64,000 bases of DNA from Luteipulveratus flavus (GCF_029439465.1 NZ_JAROAV010000033.1:212867-276866), one strand, 5' to 3'. Positions 51,587 through 63,541 are shown, counted from the stretch's first letter. The notes: generated by a model not told the origin, from the sequence alone. Numbers and translations are program-made.

Positions 51587-52678
51587 TCAGAGCGGGCGCG
51601 AGGTGCTGCGTCCGGTCGAGGTGATGGTCGCCGAACCGACCACGCGGGTGCCGTCGTACAGCACCACCGACTGACCCGGCGCGACGCCGCGGACGCGGTG
51701 GTCGAGACGGACCGTGACGGTCGTGCCGTCGGTGCTCGCGCGGCACGGGACCTCCTCGCCGTGGGCACGCAGCTGGGCGCCGTACGAGGCCTCACCGGTG
51801 GGCGGGTTGCCGCACCAGCGCAGGTGGTCGCCGCGGACGACATCGACGCCGAGCAGCTCCTCGGTCCCGACGACGACGGTGTTGGTGCGGGGCTGGACGT
51901 CGACGACGTACCGCTTGGCGTGGTCGGCCCGCGGGACCTTCAGGCCGAGCCCGCGCCGCTGACCGACGGTGTACGCGAACGCGCCCTCGTGCTCGCCGAC
52001 CTGCTCACCGTCGGTGTCGACGATCGGGCCCGGCTGGGCCCCGAGGCGACCGGTCAGCCAGCCCTTGGTGTCACCGTCGGCGATGAAGCAGATGTCGTGG
52101 CTGTCCGGCTTCTTGGCGACCGCGAAGCCGCGGGCGGCGGCCTCCTCGCGGATCTGCGGCTTGGCGGTGTCGCCGAGCGGGAAGAAGGACCGGGCCAGCT
52201 GGTCGGCGGTGAGGACGCCGAGGACGTACGACTGGTCCTTGGCCGGGTCGACCGCCCGGTGCAGCTCGCGGCCGTCCGGCCCCTGGACGATCTGGGCGTA
52301 GTGACCGGTGGCCACCGCGTCGAACCCGAGGGCGAGCGCCTTGTCCAGCAGCGCGGCGAACTTGATCCGCTCGTTGCACCGCAGGCACGGGTTCGGGGTG
52401 CGCCCGGCCTCGTACTCGGCGACGAAGTCCTCCACCACGTCCTCGCGGAAGCGCTCGGCCATGTCCCAGACGTAGAACGGGATGCCCAGCCGGTCGGCGA
52501 CGCGGCGGGCGTCGCCGGCGTCCTCGATGGTGCAGCAGCCGCGGGCGGACTCCCGCAGCGTGGCGGCGGACTGGCTGAGCGCGAGGTGCACACCGACGAC
52601 CTCGTGACCGGCGTCGAGCATCCGCGCGGCGGCGACGGCGGAGTCGACGCCGCCGCTCATCGCGGCGACGACCCTCAT
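51587..52678 (-). CDS. mnmA: tRNA 2-thiouridylase
   Basis: Adds sulfur to U34 of Lys, Glu and Gln tRNAs with ATP. At 363 residues, the PP-loop is [10 protein letters not shown] at residues 8-17. The catalytic cysteines are in [12 protein letters not shown] and in [21 protein letters not shown] and [10 protein letters not shown] are typical, and the C-terminal beta-barrel binds tRNA. The start overlaps the cysteine desulfurase stop as ATGA, so sulfur supplier and user are co-translated. Confidence 0.96.
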   Translation of the reverse strand: MRVVAAMSGGVDSAVAAARMLDAGHEVVGVHLALSQSAATLRESARGCCTIEDAGDARRVADRLGIPFYVWDMAERFREDVVEDFVAEYEAGRTPNPCLRCNERIKFAALLDKALALGFDAVATGHYAQIVQGPDGRELHRAVDPAKDQSYVLGVLTADQLARSFFPLGDTAKPQIREEAAARGFAVAKKPDSHDICFIADGDTKGWLTGRLGAQPGPIVDTDGEQVGEHEGAFAYTVGQRRGLGLKVPRADHAKRYVVDVQPRTNTVVVGTEELLGVDVVRGDHLRWCGNPPTGEASYGAQLRAHGEEVPCRASTDGTTVTVRLDHRVRGVAPGQSVVLYDGTRVVGSATITSTGRSTSRPL

Positions 52679-53874
52679 CGCCCGCTCCCCCGCGAGGCAC
52701 GATGCGCTCGCTGGGCACGCTCGACCGCGGCCGGCAGCGCCGCGAGGAACGCCTCGACGTCGGCGTCGGTGGAGGTGTGGCCGAGGGTGAGCCGCAGCGC
52801 GCCGCGCGCCTGCGCCTCGGGCACCCCCATCGCCAGCAGCACGTGGCTGGGCTGGGGTACGCCGGCCTGGCACGCCGAACCGGTCGAGCACTCCACCCCG
52901 GCCGCGTCCAGCAGGTAGAGCAGGGAGTCGCCCTCGCAGTCCGGCACCCGCAGGTGGGCGTTGCCCGGCAGACGACGCGTCACGTCGCCCACCTCGTACG
53001 GTCCGCTCACCGTGATGCCGTACCCAGCGGCGGTCGCGCCGTGCACAAGCTTGTCGCGCAGGCTGGCCAGGTGTGCCGCGTGCTCGTGCAGGTGGCCGAC
53101 CGCGTGGTCGACGGCGACCGCGAGGCCGGCGATGGCCGGCGTGTCCAGGGTGCCGCTGCGGATCTGCCGCTCCTGGCCCCCGCCGTAGGTGAGCGGCTCC
53201 AGGGCGGCGTCGCGCCGGGCGACCAGGACGCCCACGCCGAGCGGTCCACCGATCTTGTGGCCGGTCAGGGCGAGCAGGTCCGCGCCGCTCTCGCCGAAGT
53301 CGACCGGGATCTGACCGACCGCCTGCACCGCGTCGGTGTGGAACGGGATGTCGTGCTCGTGGGCGATCGCGGCGATCTCGCGTACGGGCTGGACGGTGCC
53401 GACCTCGTTGTTGGCCCACATGACGCTGACCAGCGCGACGTCGTCCGGCTGCTGCTCGATGGCCGCGCGCACGGTACCCGGGTCGACGCGACCCTCGCCG
53501 TCGACCTCCAGCCAGGTGACCCGGGCGCCCTCGTGCGCGACGAGGTGCTCGACGCAGTCCAGGACGGCGTGGTGCTCCACGGCACTGACCAGCAGCCGGT
53601 TGCGGCTCGGGTCGTCCGCGCGGCGGCGGCGGTAGGTGCCCACGACGGCGAGGTTGTCCGCCTCCGTGCCCCCGGAGGTGAACACCACCTCGGACGGACG
53701 GGCGCCGAGCGCGGCGGCGATGGTCTCGCGGCTCTCCTCGACCACCCGGCGCGACGCGCGGCCGGCGGTGTGCAGCGAGCTGGCGTTGCCGAGGCCGCCC
53801 ATCTGCTCGGCGACGCGTTCGACGACCGCCGGGAGGACGGCCGTGGTCGCTGCGTGGTCGAGGTAGACGGGCAC
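52675..53874 (-). CDS. Cysteine desulfurase (NifS/IscS-like)
   Basis: A PLP enzyme that takes sulfur from cysteine, here probably for MnmA. A 399-residue class V aminotransferase. [12 protein letters not shown] starts it; [21 protein letters not shown] and the PLP lysine in [15 protein letters not shown] follow. The active cysteine is in [13 protein letters not shown]. The GTG start is chosen because TAACAT (53881-53886, this strand) ends 6 bases upstream; a nearby ATG is out of frame. It may also feed iron-sulfur clusters. Confidence 0.93.
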   Translation of the reverse strand: MPVYLDHAATTAVLPAVVERVAEQMGGLGNASSLHTAGRASRRVVEESRETIAAALGARPSEVVFTSGGTEADNLAVVGTYRRRRADDPSRNRLLVSAVEHHAVLDCVEHLVAHEGARVTWLEVDGEGRVDPGTVRAAIEQQPDDVALVSVMWANNEVGTVQPVREIAAIAHEHDIPFHTDAVQAVGQIPVDFGESGADLLALTGHKIGGPLGVGVLVARRDAALEPLTYGGGQERQIRSGTLDTPAIAGLAVAVDHAVGHLHEHAAHLASLRDKLVHGATAAGYGITVSGPYEVGDVTRRLPGNAHLRVPDCEGDSLLYLLDAAGVECSTGSACQAGVPQPSHVLLAMGVPEAQARGALRLTLGHTSTDADVEAFLAALPAAVERAQRAHRASRGSGR

Positions 53875-54097
53875 CCATCGATGTTACGCGGCCGTCCGGG
53901 CGGCTCCCCCGGCCCGTTCCGGTGGTCAGAACGTGAGCCATACCTCACCTTCCGACCACCACCTCGTTCGGCTGCGGCGGCGGCTCGCCGGACCCGGGAT
54001 CTGGGACGTCCACGCCGGAACGCCGGTCCCGCGCCCGAGACACGCGGACCGTTTGCGAGACTGTGCGTCGCACCATCCCCCCACCCAAGGTCTTTCG

Positions 54098-55135
54098 ATG
54101 CTACGACGCCCTGCCCGCACGACCGCCTGCGCCGCCGCCCTGACCGGCCTGATCGTCCTCAGCGGCTGCTCCGCGTTCGACGAGAAGTCGGGCGGTGCCG
54201 CTGCGCCTTCTGACGCCTCCGACACCGCCCGACCCTCCGGCTGCGACGGTCCCGCCGCACCGGCGTACGCGGGTCGTGCGACCGGGTTCGACGAGGAGGC
54301 TCGGGTCGAGGCCGGCCAGGCCGTGGGGGCGCGGGTCAGCACGCCCGTGCTGTCCACCAAGTCCGCGGGCATCAAGGGCTGGGCCATCGCCGAGCTGCCG
54401 ATCAAGGCCGAGGTCGTGACCAATGGCGTCTTCGCCGTGGGCCCGGACTCCTTCGTGCTGGTCGACCCGGCCGGGAAGCAGTGCGCACGCCCCAAGTCCA
54501 ACCCGCTGACGTCGCCGCTGGGCATGACCGAGGTCGACGAGAAGCGCCCGGGCAAGGGCTCCGTCGCGTTCCTGGTCCCCCAGGGAGCGCCGCTGTCGCG
54601 CTACAAGGTGCTCTACAACGGCAAGGGCGGGAGCACCGCCGAGGCCGCGTGGTCCGCCACGGGCGCGGCGGGCGCCGAGTCGGCCGCGCGCAGCTGCAGC
54701 ACCACCAAGAGCACGCTCGCCCTGGAGAAGGGCGGCCCGTCGATCGGCTTCGGTAGGACGGCAACGTTCGGCGACGCCGACACCGTCGGTCACCGGGTCA
54801 CCGTCGGCGTTCCGGCGGCACGGCCGCTGCAGCCCAGCGAGCGCCACCCGAACAACGTCGACGGCGTCGCCCTGACCGTGAGGGTGGAGGCGATCGGCTC
54901 GGTCGCGTTCGTCGACCGCAACATGTTCCAGCTGATCGACGGCGCCGGGACGGTCTGTGGTTACAGCCAGCTCGGCACCGAGGGCGAGAACCTCACCAGC
55001 GACCTGGTCCAGGTCGGCAAGCCCAAGACGTACACGATGATCTTCTGGGTGCCCAAGGGCTCACACCTCAAGGGCTGGAAGGCGACGTACCGCCACGACA
55101 CCAACGCCGGCACCGCCGACGCGGCCTGGTCGTAG
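54098..55135 (+). CDS. Lipoprotein with a duplicated domain
   Basis: A 345-residue exported lipoprotein with lipobox IVLSG-C near residue 23. Two similar units follow the linker. Each runs from a set of beta strands (AELPIKAEVVTNGVFAVG; and RVEAIGSVAFVDRNMFQLID) through a cysteine-containing segment (GKQCARPKSN; TVCGYSQLGT) to a closing VPQGAPLSRYKVLYNGKGG or VPKGSHLKGWKATYRHD. Both end in A-A-W-S. No family is recognised with certainty; the fold resembles DUF4352-type surface domains. AAGG lies 7 bases before the ATG. Confidence 0.72.
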   Translation: MLRRPARTTACAAALTGLIVLSGCSAFDEKSGGAAAPSDASDTARPSGCDGPAAPAYAGRATGFDEEARVEAGQAVGARVSTPVLSTKSAGIKGWAIAELPIKAEVVTNGVFAVGPDSFVLVDPAGKQCARPKSNPLTSPLGMTEVDEKRPGKGSVAFLVPQGAPLSRYKVLYNGKGGSTAEAAWSATGAAGAESAARSCSTTKSTLALEKGGPSIGFGRTATFGDADTVGHRVTVGVPAARPLQPSERHPNNVDGVALTVRVEAIGSVAFVDRNMFQLIDGAGTVCGYSQLGTEGENLTSDLVQVGKPKTYTMIFWVPKGSHLKGWKATYRHDTNAGTADAAWS

Positions 55136-55144
55136 CCCGATCGG

Positions 55145-55783
55145 TCAGAGCCGGTCCAGCCAGGGATGGCCGGGCCGCGTCCGGCGCAACGCCTCCGCCA
55201 GCCAGGCCCGTTGCCGGGCGTCCAGCAGCGGCAGGGTGGCATCGAAGTCCGCCTGGTCCTTGGACCGCAGCCCGGGTGCCTTGTAGAGCAGCTGGATCTG
55301 TGGCTGAAGGTACGGAATGCCGTCCTTGCGCCACAACGCCTCTCTCATCGGCATCGTCATCGATGGATCCCTGCGGTACACCCAGGTGCGAGCGTCCCCC
55401 GGAGCCAGCAGCACGTCGTACTCCCAGGGCTGGTCCCAGGAGGGACGCAACCACACCTGCCCGCACGCTTCCGGGAGGTCCTCCCCCGCCGGCGTGAGAT
55501 CGAGGACCGGGCGCAGCGCGCCTCGGGTGGCTGTCCACACGTCGTACCGCCCGCGCACCAGGCGGCGGAGGCGAGGCAGATCGGTGCGCAGGATCGAGGG
55601 GTCGCAGTCCTCGTGGGCACGGCGTACGCCGGTGAATGCCTCGATCGCCCACCCGCCGGCGATCCACCACGGTCGGCCGTAGTCCGCGAACAGCGTTGCC
55701 ACGTCAGCCGGCCCGCGTCCGGCCCAGGCCCCGTAGAGGCGGTGGAACTCGGCGTCTGTCAGGTCGTTCGCGGAAGCAGGCAC
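55145..55783 (-). CDS. Nucleotidyltransferase-domain protein (AAC/ANT-like, role unknown)
   Basis: A 212-residue protein. WWIAGGWAIEAFTG and HEDCDPSIL match the nucleotidyltransferase strand and acidic motif of aminoglycoside adenylyltransferase-like families; the later aspartate is in YDVLLAPGD. It may modify a small molecule or a protein; resistance is not implied. The GTG has TACGTT (55791-55796, this strand) ending 7 bases upstream, so it is likely leaderless. It converges with the lipoprotein gene, 9 bases apart. Confidence 0.75.
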   Translation of the reverse strand: MPASANDLTDAEFHRLYGAWAGRGPADVATLFADYGRPWWIAGGWAIEAFTGVRRAHEDCDPSILRTDLPRLRRLVRGRYDVWTATRGALRPVLDLTPAGEDLPEACGQVWLRPSWDQPWEYDVLLAPGDARTWVYRRDPSMTMPMREALWRKDGIPYLQPQIQLLYKAPGLRSKDQADFDATLPLLDARQRAWLAEALRRTRPGHPWLDRL

Positions 55784-55853
55784 GCCGCACAACGTACGAC
55801 GCCCGCCCCGGTCGGACCCGGGGCGGGCGTCGTAGGTGGTGCGGGCGAGCGCG

Positions 55854-56810
55854 TCAGCTGCGCGCCTTCTGCACCGCCTCGGTGGCCTGCGGCAGGACGG
55901 TGAACAGGTCACCGACGACGCCGAAGTCGACCAGCTCGAAGATCGGCGCCTCCTCGTCCTTGTTGATCGCGATGATCGTCTTGGACGTCTGCATGCCGGC
56001 CCGGTGCTGGATCGCGCCGGAGATGCCCGCCGCGACGTACAGCTGCGGGCTGACCTGCTTGCCGGTCTGGCCGACCTGGTTGCTGTGCGGGTACCAGCCG
56101 GCGTCCACCGCGGCGCGGGAGGCGCCGACGGCTGCACCGAGGGTGTCGGCGAAGGTCTCCACCGGCGAGAAGTCACCGCCGGTGCCACGACCGCCGGAGA
56201 CCACGATGGCGGCCTCGGTCAGCTCGGGGCGACCCGACTTCTGCTTCTCCTCGCGGCCGGCGATCTTCGCGCCCTTGGCGGCGTCGGAGACCTGGACGTC
56301 GACCGGGACGACGGTCGCGCCGGCCTGGGAGGCCGAGGGCGGGACGACGTTCGGCTTCACGGTGATGATCGGCGTGCCCTTGGTGACGGTCGCCTTGACC
56401 GTGTAGGACCCGGCGAACACCGACTGCGTGGTGGACACACCCGCGTCGCCGGCCTCGACCGCGACGGCGTCGGTGATCAGACCGGACTCGGTCTTGATCG
56501 CCAGGCGCGCGGCGGCCTCCTTGTTGTGGGTCGTCGACGGCAGCAGCACGGCCGCCGGGGACGCCTGCTGGACGACGGCGTGCAGCGCCTCGGCCAGCGG
56601 GGCGACGAGGTAGTTCTCCACGTCGTCGTTGTCGATGACGTAGACCTTCTCGGCGCCGAACTGCGCCAGCCGCGGACGAGCGGCCTCGACGTTGCCGCCG
56701 ATGAAGACCGCGGACGGGGTGCCGAGGCTGCGCGCGATCGTCAGCAGCTCGGCGGTCGTCTTCTTGACCTGACCATCGGCGTGGTCGACCAGGACGAGTA
56801 CTTCAGCCAT
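55854..56810 (-). CDS. etfA: Electron transfer flavoprotein alpha subunit
   Basis: A 318-residue FAD-binding subunit that passes electrons from acyl-CoA and other dehydrogenases to the membrane. The FAD motifs lie in the C-terminal domain: VVSGGRGTGGDFSPVE, GWYPHSNQVGQTGKQVSPQL and AAGISGAIQH, then IIAINKDEEAPIF. It follows etfB by 13 bases and is part of one operon. Confidence 0.96.
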   Translation of the reverse strand: MAEVLVLVDHADGQVKKTTAELLTIARSLGTPSAVFIGGNVEAARPRLAQFGAEKVYVIDNDDVENYLVAPLAEALHAVVQQASPAAVLLPSTTHNKEAAARLAIKTESGLITDAVAVEAGDAGVSTTQSVFAGSYTVKATVTKGTPIITVKPNVVPPSASQAGATVVPVDVQVSDAAKGAKIAGREEKQKSGRPELTEAAIVVSGGRGTGGDFSPVETFADTLGAAVGASRAAVDAGWYPHSNQVGQTGKQVSPQLYVAAGISGAIQHRAGMQTSKTIIAINKDEEAPIFELVDFGVVGDLFTVLPQATEAVQKARS

Positions 56811-56823
56811 GGGTGATAACTCC

Positions 56824-57603
56824 TCAGACGAACTTCTGGGCGGCCAGGAACTCAGCGAGCTTGGTGCCGCCGTCGCCCTCGTCGGTGACGATCTCGCCCT
56901 GCTCGCGCGGCGGGCGCTGGGCGAAGGACTCGACCTTGGTCCAGGCGGCGTCCAGGCCGACCTGGCCGGCGTCGACACCGAGGTCGGCGAGCGACCACGT
57001 CTCGACCGGCTTCTTCTTGGCGGCCATGATTCCCTTGAACGAGGGGTAGCGCGGCTCGTTGATCTGGTCGGTGACCGAGACCAGCGCCGGCAGCGAGGCC
57101 TCCAGGGACTCCGACACCGCGTCGCCGTCGCGACGGCCCTTGACCGTGCCGTCGGCGACCTCCAGCGTCGAGACCTGGGTGACCTGCGGCAGCCCGAGGC
57201 GCTCGGCGAGCATGGCCGGGACGACGCTCATCGTGCCGTCCGTGGAGGACAGACCGGTGAGTACCAGGTCCGGGGAGCCGATCTTCTTGACGGCCTCGGC
57301 GAGCACCAAGGAGGTGGCGACGGCGTCCGAGCCGTGGATCGCCTCGTCGCTCACGTGGACGGCCTTGTCGGCGCCCATCTGCAGCGCCTTCTTCAGCGCG
57401 TCCGCGGCCTGCTCGGGGCCGACCGTCACGACGGTGACCTCACCCTCGCCGGCCTCGACGATCTTCAGCGCCGCCTCGACGGCGTACTCGTCGAGCTCGG
57501 AGAGCAGACCGTCGACGTTGGCGCGGTCCGTGGTGTTGTCCTCGTTGAAGGTGCGGTCGCCCTGGGCGTCCGGCACGTACTTCACGCAGACGACGATGTT
57601 CAT
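56824..57603 (-). CDS. etfB: Electron transfer flavoprotein beta subunit
   Basis: A 259-residue subunit that pairs with EtfA and binds AMP. Motifs are VVCVKYVPD at the start, LSELDEYAVEAALKI near residue 36, GADKAVHVSD, and the recognition loop LAERLGLPQVTQVS. GAGGAC lies upstream of the ATG at 57603, at a loose spacing. It is the first gene of the etf pair; the window has a crotonase gene at 60 kb but no acyl-CoA dehydrogenase. Confidence 0.96.
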   Translation of the reverse strand: MNIVVCVKYVPDAQGDRTFNEDNTTDRANVDGLLSELDEYAVEAALKIVEAGEGEVTVVTVGPEQAADALKKALQMGADKAVHVSDEAIHGSDAVATSLVLAEAVKKIGSPDLVLTGLSSTDGTMSVVPAMLAERLGLPQVTQVSTLEVADGTVKGRRDGDAVSESLEASLPALVSVTDQINEPRYPSFKGIMAAKKKPVETWSLADLGVDAGQVGLDAAWTKVESFAQRPPREQGEIVTDEGDGGTKLAEFLAAQKFV

Positions 57604-57708
57604 GTCGTTCGTCCTCTTCTTCTGGGTGCGTGGAATGGACTTCCGCACACGATGCTACCCGCCAGTAACAGCGGGTCGTGCGCGAGGGCAGGATCTGCCC
57701 GGGGTGGT

Positions 57709-58251
57709 TCAGCTCTCCTTGATCCAGATCAGCAGCATGCCGATGAGGGTCAGCGCCACGATGATCCAGGGGGCGAGCCGGTTGAGCACCAGGGCCAGCA
57801 TGCCCGGCGCCTCGGTCTGCCCGGCCGGGGTCGCGAAGATGTCGGCGTGCCGCCCGAGGACGGTGTCGGCGACGGCCGCGGCCACGACGATCACCAGGCC
57901 GACCACGAAAGGCAGCACCGGAGGCATGCCGGCGATGGTGTCGACGCCCTCTCGCACCATGCCGGTGAAGCCCCACAGGGCCAGGAACAGGCCGATCAGG
58001 CCCGCGACCGCGAGCAGGATCGCCCGGATCCGGGAGACTCGCTGGTCAACACTTCCGGAGATGTCCACGGTCGCAGCGTAGGACCTCGGGTCACCGAACT
58101 GCGCAGTAGCCGTGCTGCCGCTGCGGGTGAGCGCGTCGTCGACCTTCCCGAGCGCGTCACCGACCACCTGGGCGGAGGCCCCTCTGGCCTGCAGCGCCTC
58201 GACGAACGGCTCCTGCCACTCCTTCTCCACACGCCAGGCCTTGATGGTCAC
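57709..58251 (-). CDS. Membrane protein with HAAS-like N-terminus
   Basis: A 180-residue protein. The first 70 residues are soluble and helical; GDPRSYAATVD (near residue 53) resembles the HAAS/DUF1700 motif. Three hydrophobic helices follow (about residues 78-97, 110-131 and 152-176). The GTG has GGGAGG 7 bases upstream. HAAS proteins usually pair with PadR-type regulators; no such gene is adjacent, so the role is unknown. Confidence 0.7.
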   Translation of the reverse strand: MTIKAWRVEKEWQEPFVEALQARGASAQVVGDALGKVDDALTRSGSTATAQFGDPRSYAATVDISGSVDQRVSRIRAILLAVAGLIGLFLALWGFTGMVREGVDTIAGMPPVLPFVVGLVIVVAAAVADTVLGRHADIFATPAGQTEAPGMLALVLNRLAPWIIVALTLIGMLLIWIKES

Positions 58252-58430
58252 GGGCTTACCTCCCGGGCAGTGGTCGCGCTCGACCAGGCTTCACGACGGG
58301 TCGGCGGCGACCCGTCGCACTCGCTCGGACTCTACCCCCGCGCGCGGGGCGGTCCAGGGAGCGCGACGCGCCGCATACGGGGCGACGTGCCGGCGTACGG
58401 CAGCGCTCGTACGTCCCGGCGTACGCCGAC

Positions 58431-58455
58431 GGCCCGGTCCGCAAGGGACCGGGCC
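58431..58455 (-). terminator. Stem-loop after the Rpf-like gene
   Basis: GGCCCGGTCC and GGACCGGGCC form a 10-bp stem with loop GCAAG, 19 bases after the Rpf-like stop codon on the minus strand. No U run follows. Confidence 0.65.
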
Positions 58456-58473
58456 GCCGTGCGTGCGCGTCAC

Positions 58474-59157
58474 TCAGCGCGCGCAGTCCTGCTGGACCTC
58501 GCCGCCGTGAGCGTGCTGGGCGCCCGCTCGGGCGTCCTGCTTCACCGGTGCCCGGTGCGCGGCTGCGGCGTGGCGGGCGGGGTCGGTCGCGTCGGAGCGT
58601 GACGCCCTGCTCGCCGCATGACCCGATCCGCGCTCGTCGGCCTTCGTCGACGTCGACGTGCGCGAGGAGCTCGAGGAGTCGCTCGCGGACGTGCCCGTCG
58701 CCGTGGACGACGAGCCACTCGAGGCGTTCGTCGCGGTCGAGGCGTTCGTCGTCGTGGACGACGAGCCCGTCGAACCGGTCGAGGCGTTCGTCGCCGTGGA
58801 CGAGCCGGACGCCTTCGACCAGCACGAGCTGGACGCCGCCCAGGGCGAGGTGCCCTGAGCCTGGTACAGCTCCAGTGCCGCCGCGTCCTGGACCGACGCG
58901 GGTGCCGAGGCGGCCGTGGCGTAGCCCTGCGACGCGTTCAGCGACTGCCAGGTCGAGGTGAGGAACTGGTAGGCGCCGGACGCCGAGGACGACGGGTTCT
59001 GCGCGGTGTAGTCGCCACCGCTCTCGCACTGCTTGATCGCCTCCAGCACCGGCACGCCCGTGTCGGCGTGGGCGGAGCTCGCCACGGCGGCTCCGCCACC
59101 GACGAGGACCGTCGCAGTGCCGATCGTCGCGATCGTGCGTCGTACGTGCTTGTTCAT
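58474..59157 (-). CDS. Secreted Rpf-type transglycosylase
   Basis: A 227-residue protein. A signal peptide (residues 1-32, ending in a typical A-H-A) leads to a lysozyme-like resuscitation-promoting-factor domain. The catalytic glutamate is in LEAIKQCESGGDY, and GAYQFLTSTWQSL is the family motif; the disulfide partner is in ASSSCWSKA. The last 110 residues are a Ser/Thr/Ala-rich linker turning into a His/Arg/Asp-rich tail. It cleaves peptidoglycan for growth or dormancy exit. AGGAGG lies 4 bases before the ATG. It is divergent from the response regulator gene. Confidence 0.9.
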   Translation of the reverse strand: MNKHVRRTIATIGTATVLVGGGAAVASSAHADTGVPVLEAIKQCESGGDYTAQNPSSSASGAYQFLTSTWQSLNASQGYATAASAPASVQDAAALELYQAQGTSPWAASSSCWSKASGSSTATNASTGSTGSSSTTTNASTATNASSGSSSTATGTSASDSSSSSRTSTSTKADERGSGHAASRASRSDATDPARHAAAAHRAPVKQDARAGAQHAHGGEVQQDCAR

Positions 59158-59295
59158 CTGGCCTCCTGTGATGGGGAGCGGCCATGGTGGACAGGCCCGC
59201 ATGACGCTCGGATGTGTCGACCATGTCCGTACGAACATCCGGCTCACGGCTGCACGACAGCGCCGGCACAGACTGGTGCCGTCCCCTGGAGCGGT

Positions 59296-59967
59296 ATGAA
59301 GGTGCTCATTGTCGATCTCGGCCGCCACACCCATCCGAACCTCACCGGCGCGCTGCGGGCCCACACGTTCGCGGTGGAGACCACCCAGTCCGTGACGCAG
59401 GCGGTCTGGCTGTGCCGAGAGACCGGGCCCGGCGTGGCGGTGGTGTGCGTGGACGACGCCGGCGGACGGGACCGCGAGGTCGCGACCCGGCTGCGGGACG
59501 CGGGCGCCTGGACGCCGGTGCTGGTCGTCGCCCACCACGCCTCGGCCGCGGGGGTGGTCTCGGCGCTGGAGGCCGGTGCGGACGACGTCGTCGCCCGGCC
59601 GGTGCGCCTGACGGAGATCAGCGCGCGGGTGCGGGCCCTGGGGCGTCGACGCGGCGACCCGGTGCCACCGCCCCTGGTGTCGGGGCCCGTCCGGTGCGAC
59701 CTCGCGTCCGGTGAGGTGACTCGCGACGGCGTCCCTGTCGAGCTCTCCCCCGGTCAGCTGGCGGTCCTGGCCGAGCTGCTGCGCCATCCGGGACGGGTGG
59801 TCACCCGGGCCGAGCTGCTCGAGGTCGCATGGGACCCGGCAGCCCAGGAGGCGGACTCCAACGTCGTGGACCAGATGATCGCGCGGGTGCGGCGCAAGCT
59901 GGGCACTCCGTACGGCGCCGAGCACCTGCAGACGGTGCGCGGCCGGGGCTACCGCTGGGTCGCGTGA
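59296..59967 (+). CDS. Orphan OmpR-type response regulator with an atypical receiver
   Basis: A 223-residue protein. Residues 1-115 look like a receiver; the acidic residue of the first strand is in VLIVDLGRHTH and the expected phosphoacceptor region is VAVVCVDDAGGRD. The usual lysine-proline motif is ARPVRL here: Arg replaces Lys, so phosphorylation control may be lost. Residues about 130-223 form the winged helix (AVLAELLRHPGRVVTRAELL, then VVDQMIARVRRKLG and TVRGRGYRWVA). No histidine kinase is adjacent. GGAGC lies about 4 bases before the ATG. It is divergent from the Rpf-like gene, which could be a target. Confidence 0.82.
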   Translation: MKVLIVDLGRHTHPNLTGALRAHTFAVETTQSVTQAVWLCRETGPGVAVVCVDDAGGRDREVATRLRDAGAWTPVLVVAHHASAAGVVSALEAGADDVVARPVRLTEISARVRALGRRRGDPVPPPLVSGPVRCDLASGEVTRDGVPVELSPGQLAVLAELLRHPGRVVTRAELLEVAWDPAAQEADSNVVDQMIARVRRKLGTPYGAEHLQTVRGRGYRWVA

Positions 59968-60008
59968 GCGGGGTCGGGTGAACCGGCTCGGCTCACCCGA
60001 CCCTCACG

Positions 60009-60797
60009 TCAGCGTCCCTGGAAGGTCGCCTTGCCCGGACCGTTCTCGGCGAACGAGCGCATCCCGGCCGCGCGGTCCTGCGTGGCGAACATGCCGGCGA
60101 ACAGCTGCGACTCGATGGCCAGACCCGTCTCCAGGTCGACCTCGAGTCCGCGGTCGATGGCCTCTTTGGCCGCGCGCAGCGCGATCGCCGGCCCACCGAC
60201 GTACGGCTTGACCCGCGCCAGGGCGGCGGCGTACGCCTGACCAGGCTCGCACAGCTCGTCGACGAGCCCGATCCGCAGGGCTTCCTCCGCCTCGACCATC
60301 CGGCCGGAGAAGACCAGGTCCTTGGCCTTGGCCGGGCCCACCAGCCGGGTGAGGCGCTGCGTGCCGCCGGCGCCGGGGATGACGCCGAGCAGGATCTCGG
60401 GCTGCCCCAGCTTGGCGTTGCTGGCCGCGACGCGGAAGTCGCAGGTCATCGCCAGCTCGCAGCCGGCGCCGAGGGCGTACCCCTCGATGGCCGCGACCGT
60501 CGGCTTGGGGATGCGGGCGACCTCGGTGAACTGCGCCTGCAGCACCGCGCCGCGCTTGGCCATGTCCGCATAGGACATGTCGAGCATCTCCTTGATGTCC
60601 GCCCCGGCGGCGAAGACGCGCTCGCCGCCCCAGACGACGACAGCGGCCACCGCGTCGTCGCGGCCCAGCTCACGCGCGGCGTCGCCGAGCGCGTCCTGGA
60701 TCGACACGTCCAGGGGGTTCATCTTGGGCCGGTCGACCCGGATCGTGCCGATGCCCGCCTCGACCGAGGTCGAGACGTACTCGCCATACTGGCTCAT
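60009..60797 (-). CDS. Enoyl-CoA hydratase/isomerase family protein
   Basis: A 262-residue crotonase. The oxyanion region is FAAGADIKEML and the two catalytic glutamates are in GCELAMTCD and LGQPEILLGVIPGAGGTQRL. This is a full active site, so a short-chain hydratase in fatty-acid or amino-acid breakdown is likely, although the family is broad. The ATG overlaps the YbjN gene's stop as ATGA. EtfAB, 3 kb away, would serve the same pathway. Confidence 0.9.
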   Translation of the reverse strand: MSQYGEYVSTSVEAGIGTIRVDRPKMNPLDVSIQDALGDAARELGRDDAVAAVVVWGGERVFAAGADIKEMLDMSYADMAKRGAVLQAQFTEVARIPKPTVAAIEGYALGAGCELAMTCDFRVAASNAKLGQPEILLGVIPGAGGTQRLTRLVGPAKAKDLVFSGRMVEAEEALRIGLVDELCEPGQAYAAALARVKPYVGGPAIALRAAKEAIDRGLEVDLETGLAIESQLFAGMFATQDRAAGMRSFAENGPGKATFQGR

Positions 60798-61321
60798 GCC
60801 TGGGTGCCGCCCTGGCCCTGGTCCTCGCCCTCGGCGGGCGGCTCGGGCAGCTGGACCTGCGGGACGCCACCGTTGGCGGCGTGCGGGCCCTCGCTGGTCA
60901 CGGCCTGGTGCCACATCTGCACCGACTGCAGCACCATCTGGATGGTGGTCTGGACGAGCATCTTCAGGTCGGCGTCGGGCCCGACCAGGTGCTCACCGGT
61001 GGCGACGAGGGTGCCGTTGGCGATGCCGGTCTTGATGATGTTGAGGCTCAGCGTGACGTCGTTCGCCGCGAGGAGCTGCTTCTCCAGGTCCTGCGGGAGG
61101 TCCTCGGAGATCTGCCACTGACCGAAGACGCGCATGATCGGGACCTCGCCCTCCATGCAGCGGACGAACAGCTGCTGGCCCTGGACCTTGAAGCTGACGT
61201 CGCCGTCGGCGTCCAGGTCGGGGCGGAAGCCCTCGTCCTGCAGGACATCGAGGACGCGCCCGCGCAGCGGCGACTCGTCGGCCGGCGGCGGGAAGTTGGG
61301 CAGGGACGTGGGATCAGTCAT
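60794..61321 (-). CDS. YbjN-domain protein
   Basis: A 175-residue protein with the CesT/YbjN-like fold. LRGRVLDVLQDEGFRPDLDA near residue 19 and GQQLFVRCMEGEVPIMRVFG are typical. The helix at about residues 119-140 (LKMLVQTTIQMVLQSVQMWH) is followed by a Pro/Gly/Gln-rich tail. The family is thought to aid protein handling or stress response in E. coli; the actinobacterial role is unknown. TACGTT (61328-61333, this strand) ends 6 bases before the ATG, so it is probably leaderless. It is coupled to the crotonase gene. Confidence 0.84.
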   Translation of the reverse strand: MTDPTSLPNFPPPADESPLRGRVLDVLQDEGFRPDLDADGDVSFKVQGQQLFVRCMEGEVPIMRVFGQWQISEDLPQDLEKQLLAANDVTLSLNIIKTGIANGTLVATGEHLVGPDADLKMLVQTTIQMVLQSVQMWHQAVTSEGPHAANGGVPQVQLPEPPAEGEDQGQGGTQA

Positions 61322-61387
61322 GCGCCCAACGTACCCGTCGGGCCGGTCCCCGACGATGCCGCTCCCGCGATCAATACCCTGGCAGCC
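61322..61387. promoter_or_regulatory. Divergent leaderless promoters of the YbjN gene and glgX
   Basis: In 66 bases, TACGTT (minus strand, 61328-61333) ends 6 bases before the left ATG and TACCCT (61375-61380) ends 7 bases before the right ATG. No other motif is conspicuous. Confidence 0.6.
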
Positions 61388-63541
<2,154 letters not shown>

